DNA from: JAUVXE01 sp964349355
GTDB taxonomy: Bacteria; Actinomycetota; Coriobacteriia; Anaerosomatales; SLCP01
NCBI GenBank assembly: GCA_964349355.1
Contig: CAYGFZ010000002.1
Coordinates: 5,663 to 69,662 of the forward strand
DNA length: 64,000 bases
Direction: 5' to 3'
Below, piece by piece: positions 51,674 to 59,121 of this stretch; within the stretch, counting starts at the first letter, position 1; each line of letters opens with the position of its first letter. Made by a program: the position numbers and the translations under genes. The notes beneath the pieces were generated by a model that saw nothing but the letters and a program-made list of their open reading frames with translations, was not told the origin of the DNA and did not search any database.

Positions 51674-52423
51674 TTAGACGAACGTCATGCCCCCGTCGAC
51701 TGCGAGGACCTGACCGGTGATGTATCGGGCCTCGTCGGAGGCGAGAAACGCGACTGCGGCGGCGACGTCTGCGGGCGTGCCAAATGTACCCATGGCGATC
51801 TGTGATCGCGCAGCTTCGCAGACGGCCGGCGGGAGAGCCGAGGTCATATCGGTCTCGATGAATCCGGGAGCGATCGCGTTGGCGCGAACCGAACGCGACG
51901 CGAGTTCCCGGGCTACCGATTTCGTCAGGCCGATGAGCCCGGCCTTGGCAGCGGCATAGTTTGCCTGTCCCGCATTACCCGAGATACCCACGACCGAGGA
52001 GATATTGATGATCGAACCGCTCCTGGCTCGCATCATCACTTTGGCTGCAGCCCTGGTCATCGAGAACGCGCCGGTGAGATTGGTGCGCAACACCGCGTCC
52101 CAGTCCTCATCTGACATACGGACAAGAAGCCCGTCGCGTGTGATGCCTGCGTTGTTGACAAGGATGTCTAGACCGCCAAATCGTGTGACGACATCCTCGA
52201 CGAGTGCGGAGCACGCCGGGGGCTGTGAGATGTCTGCCTGGATCGCAACGGCAGACCCCCCTTGCTGCTCGATGTCTGAAACGACTGAAGCGGCTGCGTC
52301 AACGCTGCCGGAATAGTTGACAGCGACTGTAGCGCCTCGAGCGGCAAGAACGCGTGCGATCTCAGCCCCGATACCACGGGAGCCTCCGGTCACGAGCGCT
52401 ATCTTCCCCTGCAACGTGTTCAT
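51674..52423 (-). CDS. fabG: 3-oxoacyl-ACP reductase FabG
   Basis: A 249-residue short-chain dehydrogenase. NADPH loop VTGGSRGIGAEIA at 12-24, NNAG near 91, and the catalytic triad S143, Y156 and K160 in QANYAAAKAG. It ends in the ACP-reductase block ITGQVLAVDGGMTFV. ATG start overlaps the fabD stop (ATGA). AGGAGG lies 7-8 bases upstream inside fabD. Confidence 0.97.
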   Translation of the reverse strand: MNTLQGKIALVTGGSRGIGAEIARVLAARGATVAVNYSGSVDAAASVVSDIEQQGGSAVAIQADISQPPACSALVEDVVTRFGGLDILVNNAGITRDGLLVRMSDEDWDAVLRTNLTGAFSMTRAAAKVMMRARSGSIINISSVVGISGNAGQANYAAAKAGLIGLTKSVARELASRSVRANAIAPGFIETDMTSALPPAVCEAARSQIAMGTFGTPADVAAAVAFLASDEARYITGQVLAVDGGMTFV

Positions 52424-53489
52424 CGCAAGACCTCCTCGACGAGTGCTTCGAGCCCGATCTCCTCGACGCTGACCGCGGCGATACCCTCGATACGACGAGC
52501 AAGACCGCGCAGGACCGTTCCAGGGCCTGNNNNNNNNNNNNNNNNNNNNNNNNNNNNNNNNNNNNNNNNNNNNNNNNNNNNNNNNNNNNNNNNNNNNNNN
52601 NNNNNNNNNNNNNNNNNNNNNNNNNNNNNGCGGCGATACCCTCGATACGACGAGCAAGACCGCGCAGGACCGTTCCAGGGCCTGACTCGACGGCAGTGAT
52701 GGGAGCACGCCCGGCGAGGAATCGCATGGTCTCGGTCCATCGAACGGGTGATGAGATCTGCCCGAGCAACGCGGCACGGATCTCCTCGGCGGATGTCGTA
52801 GGGGTCGGCCGGGTGTTTTGGAGAACAGGAATGGCGGCGTCTGCCATCTCGGTGTGGACGATGATGGATGCGAACGCATCAGCAGCCGGCTGCATGAGCG
52901 GCGAGTGGAACGGGCCGCCGACATCCAGCCGGACGACCCTTCGGGCACCTGCTTGCTGAAGTGCTGCAGTAGCCATCTCGATCCCGGGAGCAGCACCAGA
53001 GATGACGATCTGACCGGGAGCGTTGTCGTTGGCGACCCAGACGTCGGCGATCCCGTCGAGCGCCGCTGACACGATATCGGCATCGAGGCCGAGCACGGCA
53101 GCCATCCCTCCAGATGTCTTGGCCGCCGTCTCTGACATGATGCGAGCACGCTCGCACACCAACTCAAGCCCTGCCTCAGGCGAGAACACGCCCGCAACAG
53201 CAAGTGCAGCGAGTTCGCCGAGACTGTGTCCCGCGACGTAGCCGGGGGAGACGCCGACGTCCAGAAGGGCCCTCCCCCACGCCCAGTCGGCGAGATAGAG
53301 AAGTGGCTGCGCGACCCGTGTGTCCACCAACTCAGATGGAGGACCCTCGGAGGCGACACGTCTCAGTGAGCTTCCGGTGAGGGCCTCGGCGGCGTCAAGA
53401 AGCCGCACGAGGGCGTCTGTCTCGGGCACCGCATCGATCATGCCGGGTCGCTGCGAACCCTGACCTGGAAAGAGTAGTACGACCTGCAT
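52420..53489 (-). CDS. fabD: Malonyl-CoA:ACP transacylase FabD (interrupted by an assembly gap)
   Basis: Started at the ATG with GGAGG 10 bases upstream. Catalytic serine S89 in GHSLGELAALAV; LFPGQGSQRPGM at the N-terminus; VGGPFHSPLMQPAADAF holds the active histidine. The coding sequence is broken at 52530-52629 by 100 N. The 55 bases on each side of the N run are identical. If one copy and the N run are removed the frame is restored exactly, ending VEEVLR and overlapping fabG by ATGA, giving 304 residues, normal for FabD. So the gene is intact in reality. Confidence 0.93.
52475..52684. repeat. 55-bp direct repeat flanking a 100-N gap
   Basis: Bases 52475-52529 and 52630-52684 are the same 55-base sequence, beginning GCGGCGATACC and ending CAGGGCCTG. 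It reads as one contig-end overlap written twice around a placeholder gap. Confidence 0.95.
52530..52629. other. Assembly gap (100 N) within fabD
   Basis: Exactly 100 N. The flanking duplicate indicates that no sequence is actually missing. Confidence 0.98.
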
Positions 53490-53494
53490 ATCGA

Positions 53495-54451
53495 TCACGC
53501 CTCCGTGCCGAGGTAGGTCCTCGACATGCGAGATATCACTTCCACGGCCTCCAAGACAATCTCGTCGATGATCTCCGCTGCAGGCTTAACGCAGTCGACC
53601 ATCGCGGCGGACTGACCCGCCATCAGGCTACCCATTTCCAGATCACCCTCACGCATGCACAGTGCGAGCTTGCCTGCACCGAGCCGTTCAATCTCCTCAG
53701 GTCGATTCTCCCGGTCGAGTTCTGCGATCATCTTCGCGAGCTTGTTCTTGATGACGCGCACCGGATGGCCGGTGGAAAGTCCGGTGATGACGGTGTCACG
53801 GTCGCGAGCCTTGATGATGCGTGCCTTGACGTCGGCGTGGATCGTGCACTCGGTCGCACACATGAACCGGGTCCCGAGTTGTGCACCCTCTGCTCCGAGG
53901 GCGAACGCTGCTGCGATACCGCGGCCGTCTGCTATGCCGCCAGCTGCGACTACGGGGACGCTTAAAGCGTCAACGAGCTGGGGAACGAGGACCATCGTGG
54001 TCAGATCGCCGATGTGTCCCCCGGCCTCCATGCCCTCGCCGATGATCGCGTCAGCACCGATCGATTCAAGTCGTTTAGCGAGCGCGACCGACGGGGCGAT
54101 CGGAAGGACTTTGATGCCGCGATCCTGTAGCGCGCTCATGTACTTGCCGGGATTGCCTGCCCCCGTCGTGACGGCGCTGACACCCTCTTCCAGCACCATT
54201 GCGACGAGCTCGTCGATATGCGGGGTCATCAGCATCAGGTTCACGCCGAAGGGGTGGTCCGTCAGCTCTTTGGCGAGGCGTACCTGGTCGCGGAGAAGTT
54301 CGGTGGGCATGTGGCCCGCGCCGATGACTCCGAGTCCGCCCGCGTTACTGACGGCGGCTGCGAGTTCTGCGGTGGCAGTCCACGCCATGCCACCCTGGAT
54401 CACGGGATGCTCTATTTCGAGCAGCTCGGTGATACGGGTCCGAAGGGCCAT
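53495..54451 (-). CDS. fabK: Enoyl-ACP reductase II (FabK)
   Basis: A 318-residue FMN enzyme, closely matching the pneumococcal FabK pattern from the first residues: RITELLEIEHPVIQGGMAW as ITELLEIEHPVIQGGMAW, GGLGVIGAGHMP, PFGVNLMLMTPH, VTTGAGNPGKYM, and EGMEAGGHIGDLTTMVLVPQ as EGMEAGGHIGDLTTM. It reduces the enoyl intermediate at the end of each fatty acid cycle and is triclosan-insensitive. Starts at ATG directly after the fabH stop, with AAGGAG. No FabI is in the cluster. Confidence 0.93.
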   Translation of the reverse strand: MALRTRITELLEIEHPVIQGGMAWTATAELAAAVSNAGGLGVIGAGHMPTELLRDQVRLAKELTDHPFGVNLMLMTPHIDELVAMVLEEGVSAVTTGAGNPGKYMSALQDRGIKVLPIAPSVALAKRLESIGADAIIGEGMEAGGHIGDLTTMVLVPQLVDALSVPVVAAGGIADGRGIAAAFALGAEGAQLGTRFMCATECTIHADVKARIIKARDRDTVITGLSTGHPVRVIKNKLAKMIAELDRENRPEEIERLGAGKLALCMREGDLEMGSLMAGQSAAMVDCVKPAAEIIDEIVLEAVEVISRMSRTYLGTEA

Positions 54452-55456
54452 CTACGTCTCCTTGGTCGTTCGGGCCTTTGTCCAGCGGATCACGGCCGCA
54501 CCCCATGTGAGCCCGGCTCCAAAACCGACCAGCGCGATGAGGTCTCCGGGGGCGAGTCGACCGCTAGTATACAGGTCGTCGAGGGCCAGAGGTATGGAGG
54601 CGGCCGACGTGTTGCCCGTGCGGCGGACATGGCTGAAAACCCTGTCCGGATCGATCCCGAGCCTCTCACCGACGGTGTCGAGTATGCGTTGGTTCGCCTG
54701 GTGCGGCACGAGCCAGTCCAGGTCATCCACGGTGTGCCCGCTCGACTCGAGTGCCTGAAGCGCCGCTGCGGGTATCACTTTGACAGCGAAGCGGTAGACC
54801 TCGTTGCCGTTCATCGTGAGGTACTGCTGCTTTGCGGCCAGGCGTTCCGGGGTAGCAGGGGCCGCACTTCCGCCTGCAGCGATCTTTAGAAGGTCGGCTC
54901 CGGACCCGTCGGCTCCCAGCGTGATTCCCAAGACGCCCGGCTCGGTCGACTCTTCGAGTACGACCGCACCCGCACCATCTCCGAAAAGTACACACGTCGA
55001 GCGATCGGTGAAGTCAATGTGACGCGTGAGCGCGTCGGCTCCCACGACGACGACCCGTTTCGCGCGACCCGCTTCGATGGCGGAGCTGGCGACATGGAGC
55101 GCGTAGGGGAAGCCGGAACATGCAGCATTGACATCGAATGCGGGACACGACATGCCGAGGCGCGCCTGAACGAGACATGCGGTCGCTGGAAGGATCATGT
55201 CAGGACTGGACGTACCTACCACGAGAAGATCGATGCCGGAGGGCGCCACTCCGGCGTCAGTGAGTGCCCTTTCTACCGCGACGACGGCTAGATCCGACGT
55301 CGCCTCGCCCTCGGCTGCCAAGCGTCGCTCACTGATCCCCGTGCGGGAGAATATCCAGTCGTCGGAGGTGTCGACCAGACTCTCCATCTCGGCGTTCGAC
55401 AGAACACGGGACGGAAGATATGAGCCGATGCCTATGATACGGGCGGCGGGTGTCAT
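54452..55456 (-). CDS. fabH: 3-oxoacyl-ACP synthase III (FabH)
   Basis: A 334-residue initiating condensing enzyme. Catalytic C113 in DVNAACSGFPYAL, histidine in WLVPHQANQRIL near 253, and the asparagine in GNTSAASIPLAL. Full length. It starts the fab cluster after plsX. The substrate-pocket preference (acetyl or branched) cannot be read reliably. Confidence 0.96.
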   Translation of the reverse strand: MTPAARIIGIGSYLPSRVLSNAEMESLVDTSDDWIFSRTGISERRLAAEGEATSDLAVVAVERALTDAGVAPSGIDLLVVGTSSPDMILPATACLVQARLGMSCPAFDVNAACSGFPYALHVASSAIEAGRAKRVVVVGADALTRHIDFTDRSTCVLFGDGAGAVVLEESTEPGVLGITLGADGSGADLLKIAAGGSAAPATPERLAAKQQYLTMNGNEVYRFAVKVIPAAALQALESSGHTVDDLDWLVPHQANQRILDTVGERLGIDPDRVFSHVRRTGNTSAASIPLALDDLYTSGRLAPGDLIALVGFGAGLTWGAAVIRWTKARTTKET

Positions 55457-55482
55457 CAGGGCTTGGTCTCCTAAGAGGTCAC

Positions 55483-55498
55483 CATCCCGAGCGGGATG
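55483..55498. promoter_or_regulatory. Perfect inverted repeat upstream of fabH
   Basis: CATCCCGAGCGGGATG is a perfect 16-base palindrome-like repeat (arms CATCCC and GGGATG) about 27 bases before the fabH ATG and just downstream of a TACACT -10-like element. It could be an operator for a fatty-acid regulator or a small RNA hairpin. It does not match the FapR operator I know. Confidence 0.45.
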
Positions 55499-55544
55499 TC
55501 CGAGTAGTGTACATGCGAAGGGGTCGAGAGCATAGGGCGGATAC

Positions 55545-56552
55545 CTAGGTTTCGGGCGACGCGGTGACTGCGTTCGCGATACACCCGGGAAGCTCGCCGC
55601 GCACCGCTGTGGCTGCTACTCCGATGGCGGCATCAACCGCACGGGCACCTGAGCTGCCGTGTCCGATGATGCACACCCCGTTGACGCCGAGTAGCGGAGC
55701 GCCGCCGTACGTGTCCGGGTCCAGGCGCTCTCTTAGCCCCCTGAAGCCGGAACGAAACAGCGCGGCGGCAAGGGTGTGGGCCGGTGTGGCCGTCATGACA
55801 TCCTTGACCTGACCGAGCAGGACGCGAGATGTCCCTTCCAGCAGTTTCAGCGCAATGTTGCCCGTGAAGCCGTCTGTGACGATAACGTCGATCTCCCCCG
55901 CCAGGATATCTCGTCCTTCGATGTTGCCGACGAAGCCGGGAAGCGTGTCTCCCATGAGCCGATGAGCTTCGATCGCGAGGGCGGACCCTTTGGTGGGTTC
56001 CTCGCCGATGTTGAGAAGCGCGATCCGAGGCCGAGTGACGCCGAGAACCGTCTGCGCATACGCGGCGCCCATGAAGGCGAACTGGAGCAGGTTGCCGGGC
56101 TTGCAGTCTGCGTTCGCCCCGACATCCAGCAGTACAGCAGGCCTTCCGGCGGTGGGCACCACTGTGGCGATCGCGGGCCGTGAGACCCCCTTGATCCTGC
56201 CCATCACGAGAGTCGCTGCAGCCATGCATGCGCCTGTGGAGCCGGCAGAGAAGAAGGCCTCGGCGTGCCCGTCCTTGACAAGTCGACATCCGGCGACGAT
56301 CGACGAATCCTTCTTGGACCTGACGGCCTGTGCCGGGTGCTCATCCATCGCTATGATCTCGGTGGTGGGATGGGCCGTCACTCGCTCGTGGCGCCGAGCG
56401 AAGTCCGTCACGATCTCCGCGGGTCCCGTTAGGAGTACCTCGGCTTCGACATTCCGGGACACCGCTCTTTGCACCCCGGCGAGGATCTCTTCCGGAGCCA
56501 TGTCCCCGCCTACCGCATCCACCACGACGCGCACCCGGCGGGTATCGGTCAT
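55545..56552 (-). CDS. plsX: Phosphate acyltransferase PlsX
   Basis: 335 residues from the ATG with AGGAGG 5 bases upstream; an earlier ATG pair beside the gap is less likely. VVVDAVGGDMAPEEIL at the N-terminus, GAYVVGSTGACMAAA-type block (SAGSTGACMAAATLVMGRIKG as SAGSTGACMAAATL), LLDVGANADCKP, LLNIGEEPTKGS and DGFTGNIALKLLEG are typical. It converts acyl-ACP to acyl-phosphate for PlsY. The usual rpmF-plsX-fabH order is seen. Confidence 0.95.
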   Translation of the reverse strand: MTDTRRVRVVVDAVGGDMAPEEILAGVQRAVSRNVEAEVLLTGPAEIVTDFARRHERVTAHPTTEIIAMDEHPAQAVRSKKDSSIVAGCRLVKDGHAEAFFSAGSTGACMAAATLVMGRIKGVSRPAIATVVPTAGRPAVLLDVGANADCKPGNLLQFAFMGAAYAQTVLGVTRPRIALLNIGEEPTKGSALAIEAHRLMGDTLPGFVGNIEGRDILAGEIDVIVTDGFTGNIALKLLEGTSRVLLGQVKDVMTATPAHTLAAALFRSGFRGLRERLDPDTYGGAPLLGVNGVCIIGHGSSGARAVDAAIGVAATAVRGELPGCIANAVTASPET

Positions 56553-56586
56553 CGTGTCCTCCTGGTCCCGATCAGTGGTCATCACT

Positions 56587-56686
56587 NNNNNNNNNNNNNN
56601 NNNNNNNNNNNNNNNNNNNNNNNNNNNNNNNNNNNNNNNNNNNNNNNNNNNNNNNNNNNNNNNNNNNNNNNNNNNNNNNNNNNNNN
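56587..56686. other. Assembly gap (100 N) between rpmF and plsX
   Basis: Exactly 100 N. No duplicate flanks are visible here. Both neighbouring genes are complete, so only spacer or a small gene could be hidden. Confidence 0.98.
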
Positions 56687-56689
56687 GAA

Positions 56690-56866
56690 CTACTCGGTGT
56701 CGATGATTTCCTTACCGTTGTAGTACCCACACTGGCCGCAGACGTGATGCGGTAGCTTGGGCGCATGGCACTGAGGGCAATCGGACTTCGCCGGCGCCTC
56801 GATCTTGTGCGTGGCGCGACGGGCATCACGCACCGCACGCGAGGTCTTCCTCTTGGGGACTGGCAT
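56690..56866 (-). CDS. rpmF: 50S ribosomal protein L32
   Basis: A 58-residue gene that a length cut-off would miss. ATG with AAGGAG 7 bases upstream. It opens MPVPKRKTSRAVRDARRATH and has the zinc pairs C30-X2-C33 (DCPQCHAPK) and C43-X2-C46 (VCGQCGYYNGKE), typical of the four-cysteine L32. The stop lies 3 bases before the 100-N gap. The DUF177-rpmF-plsX-fabH arrangement is classic. Confidence 0.95.
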   Translation of the reverse strand: MPVPKRKTSRAVRDARRATHKIEAPAKSDCPQCHAPKLPHHVCGQCGYYNGKEIIDTE

Positions 56867-56924
56867 GGTGTCTCCTTCGATCTGGCGCGGACGTCACCCG
56901 TCATCGCGCGGATACTCGGTTCAC

Positions 56925-56939
56925 GCGACCGGGGGTCGC
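56925..56939 (-). other. Hairpin in the rpmF leader
   Basis: GCGACC and GGTCGC pair perfectly around CCC, between the candidate promoter and the L32 start. Confidence 0.45.
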
Positions 56940-56949
56940 ACGGCGGTAG

Positions 56950-56958
56950 ACTATATCA
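56950..56958 (-). promoter_or_regulatory. Extended -10 promoter candidate for rpmF-plsX-fab
   Basis: Minus strand TGATATAGT: TGn plus TATAGT, a 5/6 match. No clear -35 hexamer. It lies about 84 bases before the L32 start and after the DUF177 stop. Confidence 0.5.
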
Positions 56959-57020
56959 CACGCACTCGCAGGTGGGTAGCGGATCGCGGGCGTCCGGTCC
57001 TGGTCCTGCTCCGGTCCTGC

Positions 57021-57560
57021 TCAGCTATCCTGGTCGCCGTCGATGAGGTCCTTGAGAACGGCGAACGGTCCCGATATCTCAGGGCCGTCTTCGACGCAGT
57101 CACACGAGTCATGGTTGCGATCACACCCGCATGTCGGACAGATACCCCTGCACTCCTCATGGTGGAGCGGTGCGTACGGGATCTCGATAGCCAGAGCCGC
57201 CTGAACGGCGGGAAGAAGGTCCACCGTCCCCGCGGGAGTCAGCGGGTACCACTCCTCGTCTTCGGCGAGCGTATCCCTGCGATCCTCGGCAGTAAGAATA
57301 CCCTCGAGCGAACCTGCCAGGTCTCGGATGAAAGGCTCAAGACACCTTGAGCACTCGAGCTGTGCAGTCCCCTCTACCGTGCCGAGAAGGACAAGGCCCT
57401 CTCCTGTGTTGGAGATCGTGGCACGAAGGTGCGGGGAAACGTCGAAGACAGCGACTGTGTCGCCGACCACCAACGATTCAAGCGGTACGTCGTCATCGAC
57501 CTCGAGAGAGGCGCCTGCCTGGGCCATGATCGACGACACGTCTACTACGTAGGCGCCCAT
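57021..57560 (-). CDS. DUF177 family protein (YceD)
   Basis: 179 residues. VVDVSSIMAQAG N-terminus, then the family core LECSRCLEPFIRDL with C-X2-C and a C-terminal ECRGICPTCGCDRN, followed by extra cysteines (SCDC). Homologues are needed for normal 23S rRNA levels in some plants and bacteria and nearly always precede rpmF, as here. The additional Cys-rich end is common in Actinobacteria. The exact role is unknown. Confidence 0.92.
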   Translation of the reverse strand: MGAYVVDVSSIMAQAGASLEVDDDVPLESLVVGDTVAVFDVSPHLRATISNTGEGLVLLGTVEGTAQLECSRCLEPFIRDLAGSLEGILTAEDRRDTLAEDEEWYPLTPAGTVDLLPAVQAALAIEIPYAPLHHEECRGICPTCGCDRNHDSCDCVEDGPEISGPFAVLKDLIDGDQDS

Positions 57561-57562
57561 GG

Positions 57563-58039
57563 CTATCGTTGCTGATTTCCGGTACCGCTGCCGCCGACCT
57601 TGCCCTGGAGACGATCACGACCACGTTGCACGGCGGTGAGCAGCTTGCCCAGGTTGACCTCGAGATTGGCGAGCATCTCATCGGCATAATCTTCGGCACC
57701 GAGACGGATCTCACGCTCTTTGGTGCGTGCGTCATCCATGATCGCAGCGGCCTGCTGCTCGGCCAGCTTCACGATCTCCTGTTCGGCAGCGATGGCCTGT
57801 GCGCGATCGCGTGCGTCTTCGAGAATCCGGTTCGCTTCCTTCTCCGCCTCCTCAAGCATCTCCTGGCGCTCCTTGACGATCCACCGGGCCTGCTTGAGCT
57901 CGTCGGGGAACTGAGCTCTGATCTCGTCGACTATCTCGTAGACCTTTTCAGGGTCGATCATCTTCGAGCCGGATAGCGGGATCGAGCGCCCGTTATCGAC
58001 GAGCTCTTCGATCCTGTCGATCAAGGCCATGATATCCAT
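57563..58039 (-). CDS. SepIVA-like/DivIVA-related coiled-coil protein
   Basis: 158 residues, mostly a long Ala/Glu/Arg coiled coil (about 45-150) with no membrane segment or enzyme motif. The N-terminus MDIMALIDRIEELVDNGRS as MALIDRIEELVDNG and the block IVDEIRAQFPDELKQARWIVKE as QFPDELKQARWIV resemble the mycobacterial septation protein SepIVA and F-ATPase b-subunit-like annotations. It lies upstream of DUF177, as SepIVA does near rnc-smc-ftsY in mycobacteria. A role in cell division or envelope growth is inferred from that synteny. Confidence 0.75.
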   Translation of the reverse strand: MDIMALIDRIEELVDNGRSIPLSGSKMIDPEKVYEIVDEIRAQFPDELKQARWIVKERQEMLEEAEKEANRILEDARDRAQAIAAEQEIVKLAEQQAAAIMDDARTKEREIRLGAEDYADEMLANLEVNLGKLLTAVQRGRDRLQGKVGGSGTGNQQR

Positions 58040-58543
58040 CTACGTCCTCCCTTGACGGGACCCAATCAGGCGTTCGGTCAAAGCATCGTGCACATGGTCG
58101 GGCACGAGTCCGTTCACCGGTCCGCCATGCCGGGCGATCTCTTTGACTGCCGAGGAACTCAAGTACATATAGTCAGGGATGGCCATGATGAACATCGTCT
58201 CGATCTCGGGAGAGATGCGGTAGTTCAACTGGGCCATCTGGAACTCACGTTCGAAATCCGTGACCGCGCGCAACCCTTTGATTATTGCGGTCGCTCCGAC
58301 CTCTTGTGCGAACTCCACCAAAAGAGTATCAAAAGGTCGCACCGATACGTGAGGGAGATGAGAAGTCGCACCCTCGATGAAAGCGCACCGCTCGTCGATC
58401 GAGAACAGCGGACCGCCGCCTTTGTCAGGACTCAGCGCGACCGCGACGACCAACTCGTCGAACAGAGCTGCTGCTCGCTCGATGATGTCGACGTGACCGG
58501 AGGTGACTGGATCGAACGTACCGGGACACATGCCCCGCTTCAT
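58040..58543 (-). CDS. coaD: Phosphopantetheine adenylyltransferase
   Basis: 167 residues from the ATG reading MKRGMCPGTFDPVTSGH, with AGGGGAG upstream; longer frames overlap rsmD. The T/HXGH motif reads TFDPVTSGHVDII; KGLRAVTDFEREFQMA and YMYLSSSAVKEIA are intact. It makes dephospho-CoA in coenzyme A synthesis. rsmD-coaD is a usual pair. Confidence 0.97.
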   Translation of the reverse strand: MKRGMCPGTFDPVTSGHVDIIERAAALFDELVVAVALSPDKGGGPLFSIDERCAFIEGATSHLPHVSVRPFDTLLVEFAQEVGATAIIKGLRAVTDFEREFQMAQLNYRISPEIETMFIMAIPDYMYLSSSAVKEIARHGGPVNGLVPDHVHDALTERLIGSRQGRT

Positions 58544-58548
58544 CCGGC

Positions 58549-59121
58549 TCACTCCCCTTTTCTGCACGCGATATCGACGGTTGTCCCACCATACGCCCGG
58601 GCGCCCAGAGACTGAAACCTCACGGGCCACTCGGGGGTCTCCCCCGAAGCATGTTCCCAGACCACCAAAGCTTGCGGGTCGAGCGAGCCGCTCAGGACCA
58701 GCGACTCGATGACTCCCCTGACCTCGGACTTGTTGATTCTATAGGGAGGGTCGAGAAAGAGCAACGAAAAGGGGTGGCCGAGAACTAGGCCCCTCCTTGC
58801 ATGTCGCACGACATCCCCTCGTATCACCGTAGAGGCAGAAGAGACTCCAAGCGCGGAAAGATTGCGCTCGATGGTCGCCAGCGCACGAGAGTCCCGTTCG
58901 ATGAACGTCGCATGCTCGGCTCCTCGAGACAACGCCTCGATCCCAAGAGCTCCGCTTCCGGCATACGCATCGAGGACCCGCGCTCCGTCAAAGATCGTGC
59001 GGCCGTACGCCTGCAGGCGGCTGAACAACGCCTCACGGACCCTGTCGGAAGAAGGACGGGTGATGACCCCGCGGGGAGCCTCAAGTCGACGGCCGCCCAG
59101 GTGACCCGAGACGACCCTCAT
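58549..59121 (-). CDS. rsmD: 16S rRNA (guanine-966-N2)-methyltransferase RsmD
   Basis: 190 residues. SAM-binding motif I LDAYAGSGALGIEALSRGA, and the N6/N2-amino methyltransferase motif LFLDPPYRINK. MRVVSGHLGGRRLEAPRG N-terminus is characteristic. It overlaps recG by 4 bp (ATGA). recG-rsmD-coaD is conserved in Gram-positive bacteria. Confidence 0.96.
   Translation of the reverse strand: MRVVSGHLGGRRLEAPRGVITRPSSDRVREALFSRLQAYGRTIFDGARVLDAYAGSGALGIEALSRGAEHATFIERDSRALATIERNLSALGVSSASTVIRGDVVRHARRGLVLGHPFSLLFLDPPYRINKSEVRGVIESLVLSGSLDPQALVVWEHASGETPEWPVRFQSLGARAYGGTTVDIACRKGE

Noticed and set aside
51674..53359. A single 561-codon frame joining fabG to sequence across the N gap
   Set aside because: It passes through 100 N and the 55-bp duplicate in the wrong fabD frame. 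FabG clearly starts at 52423.
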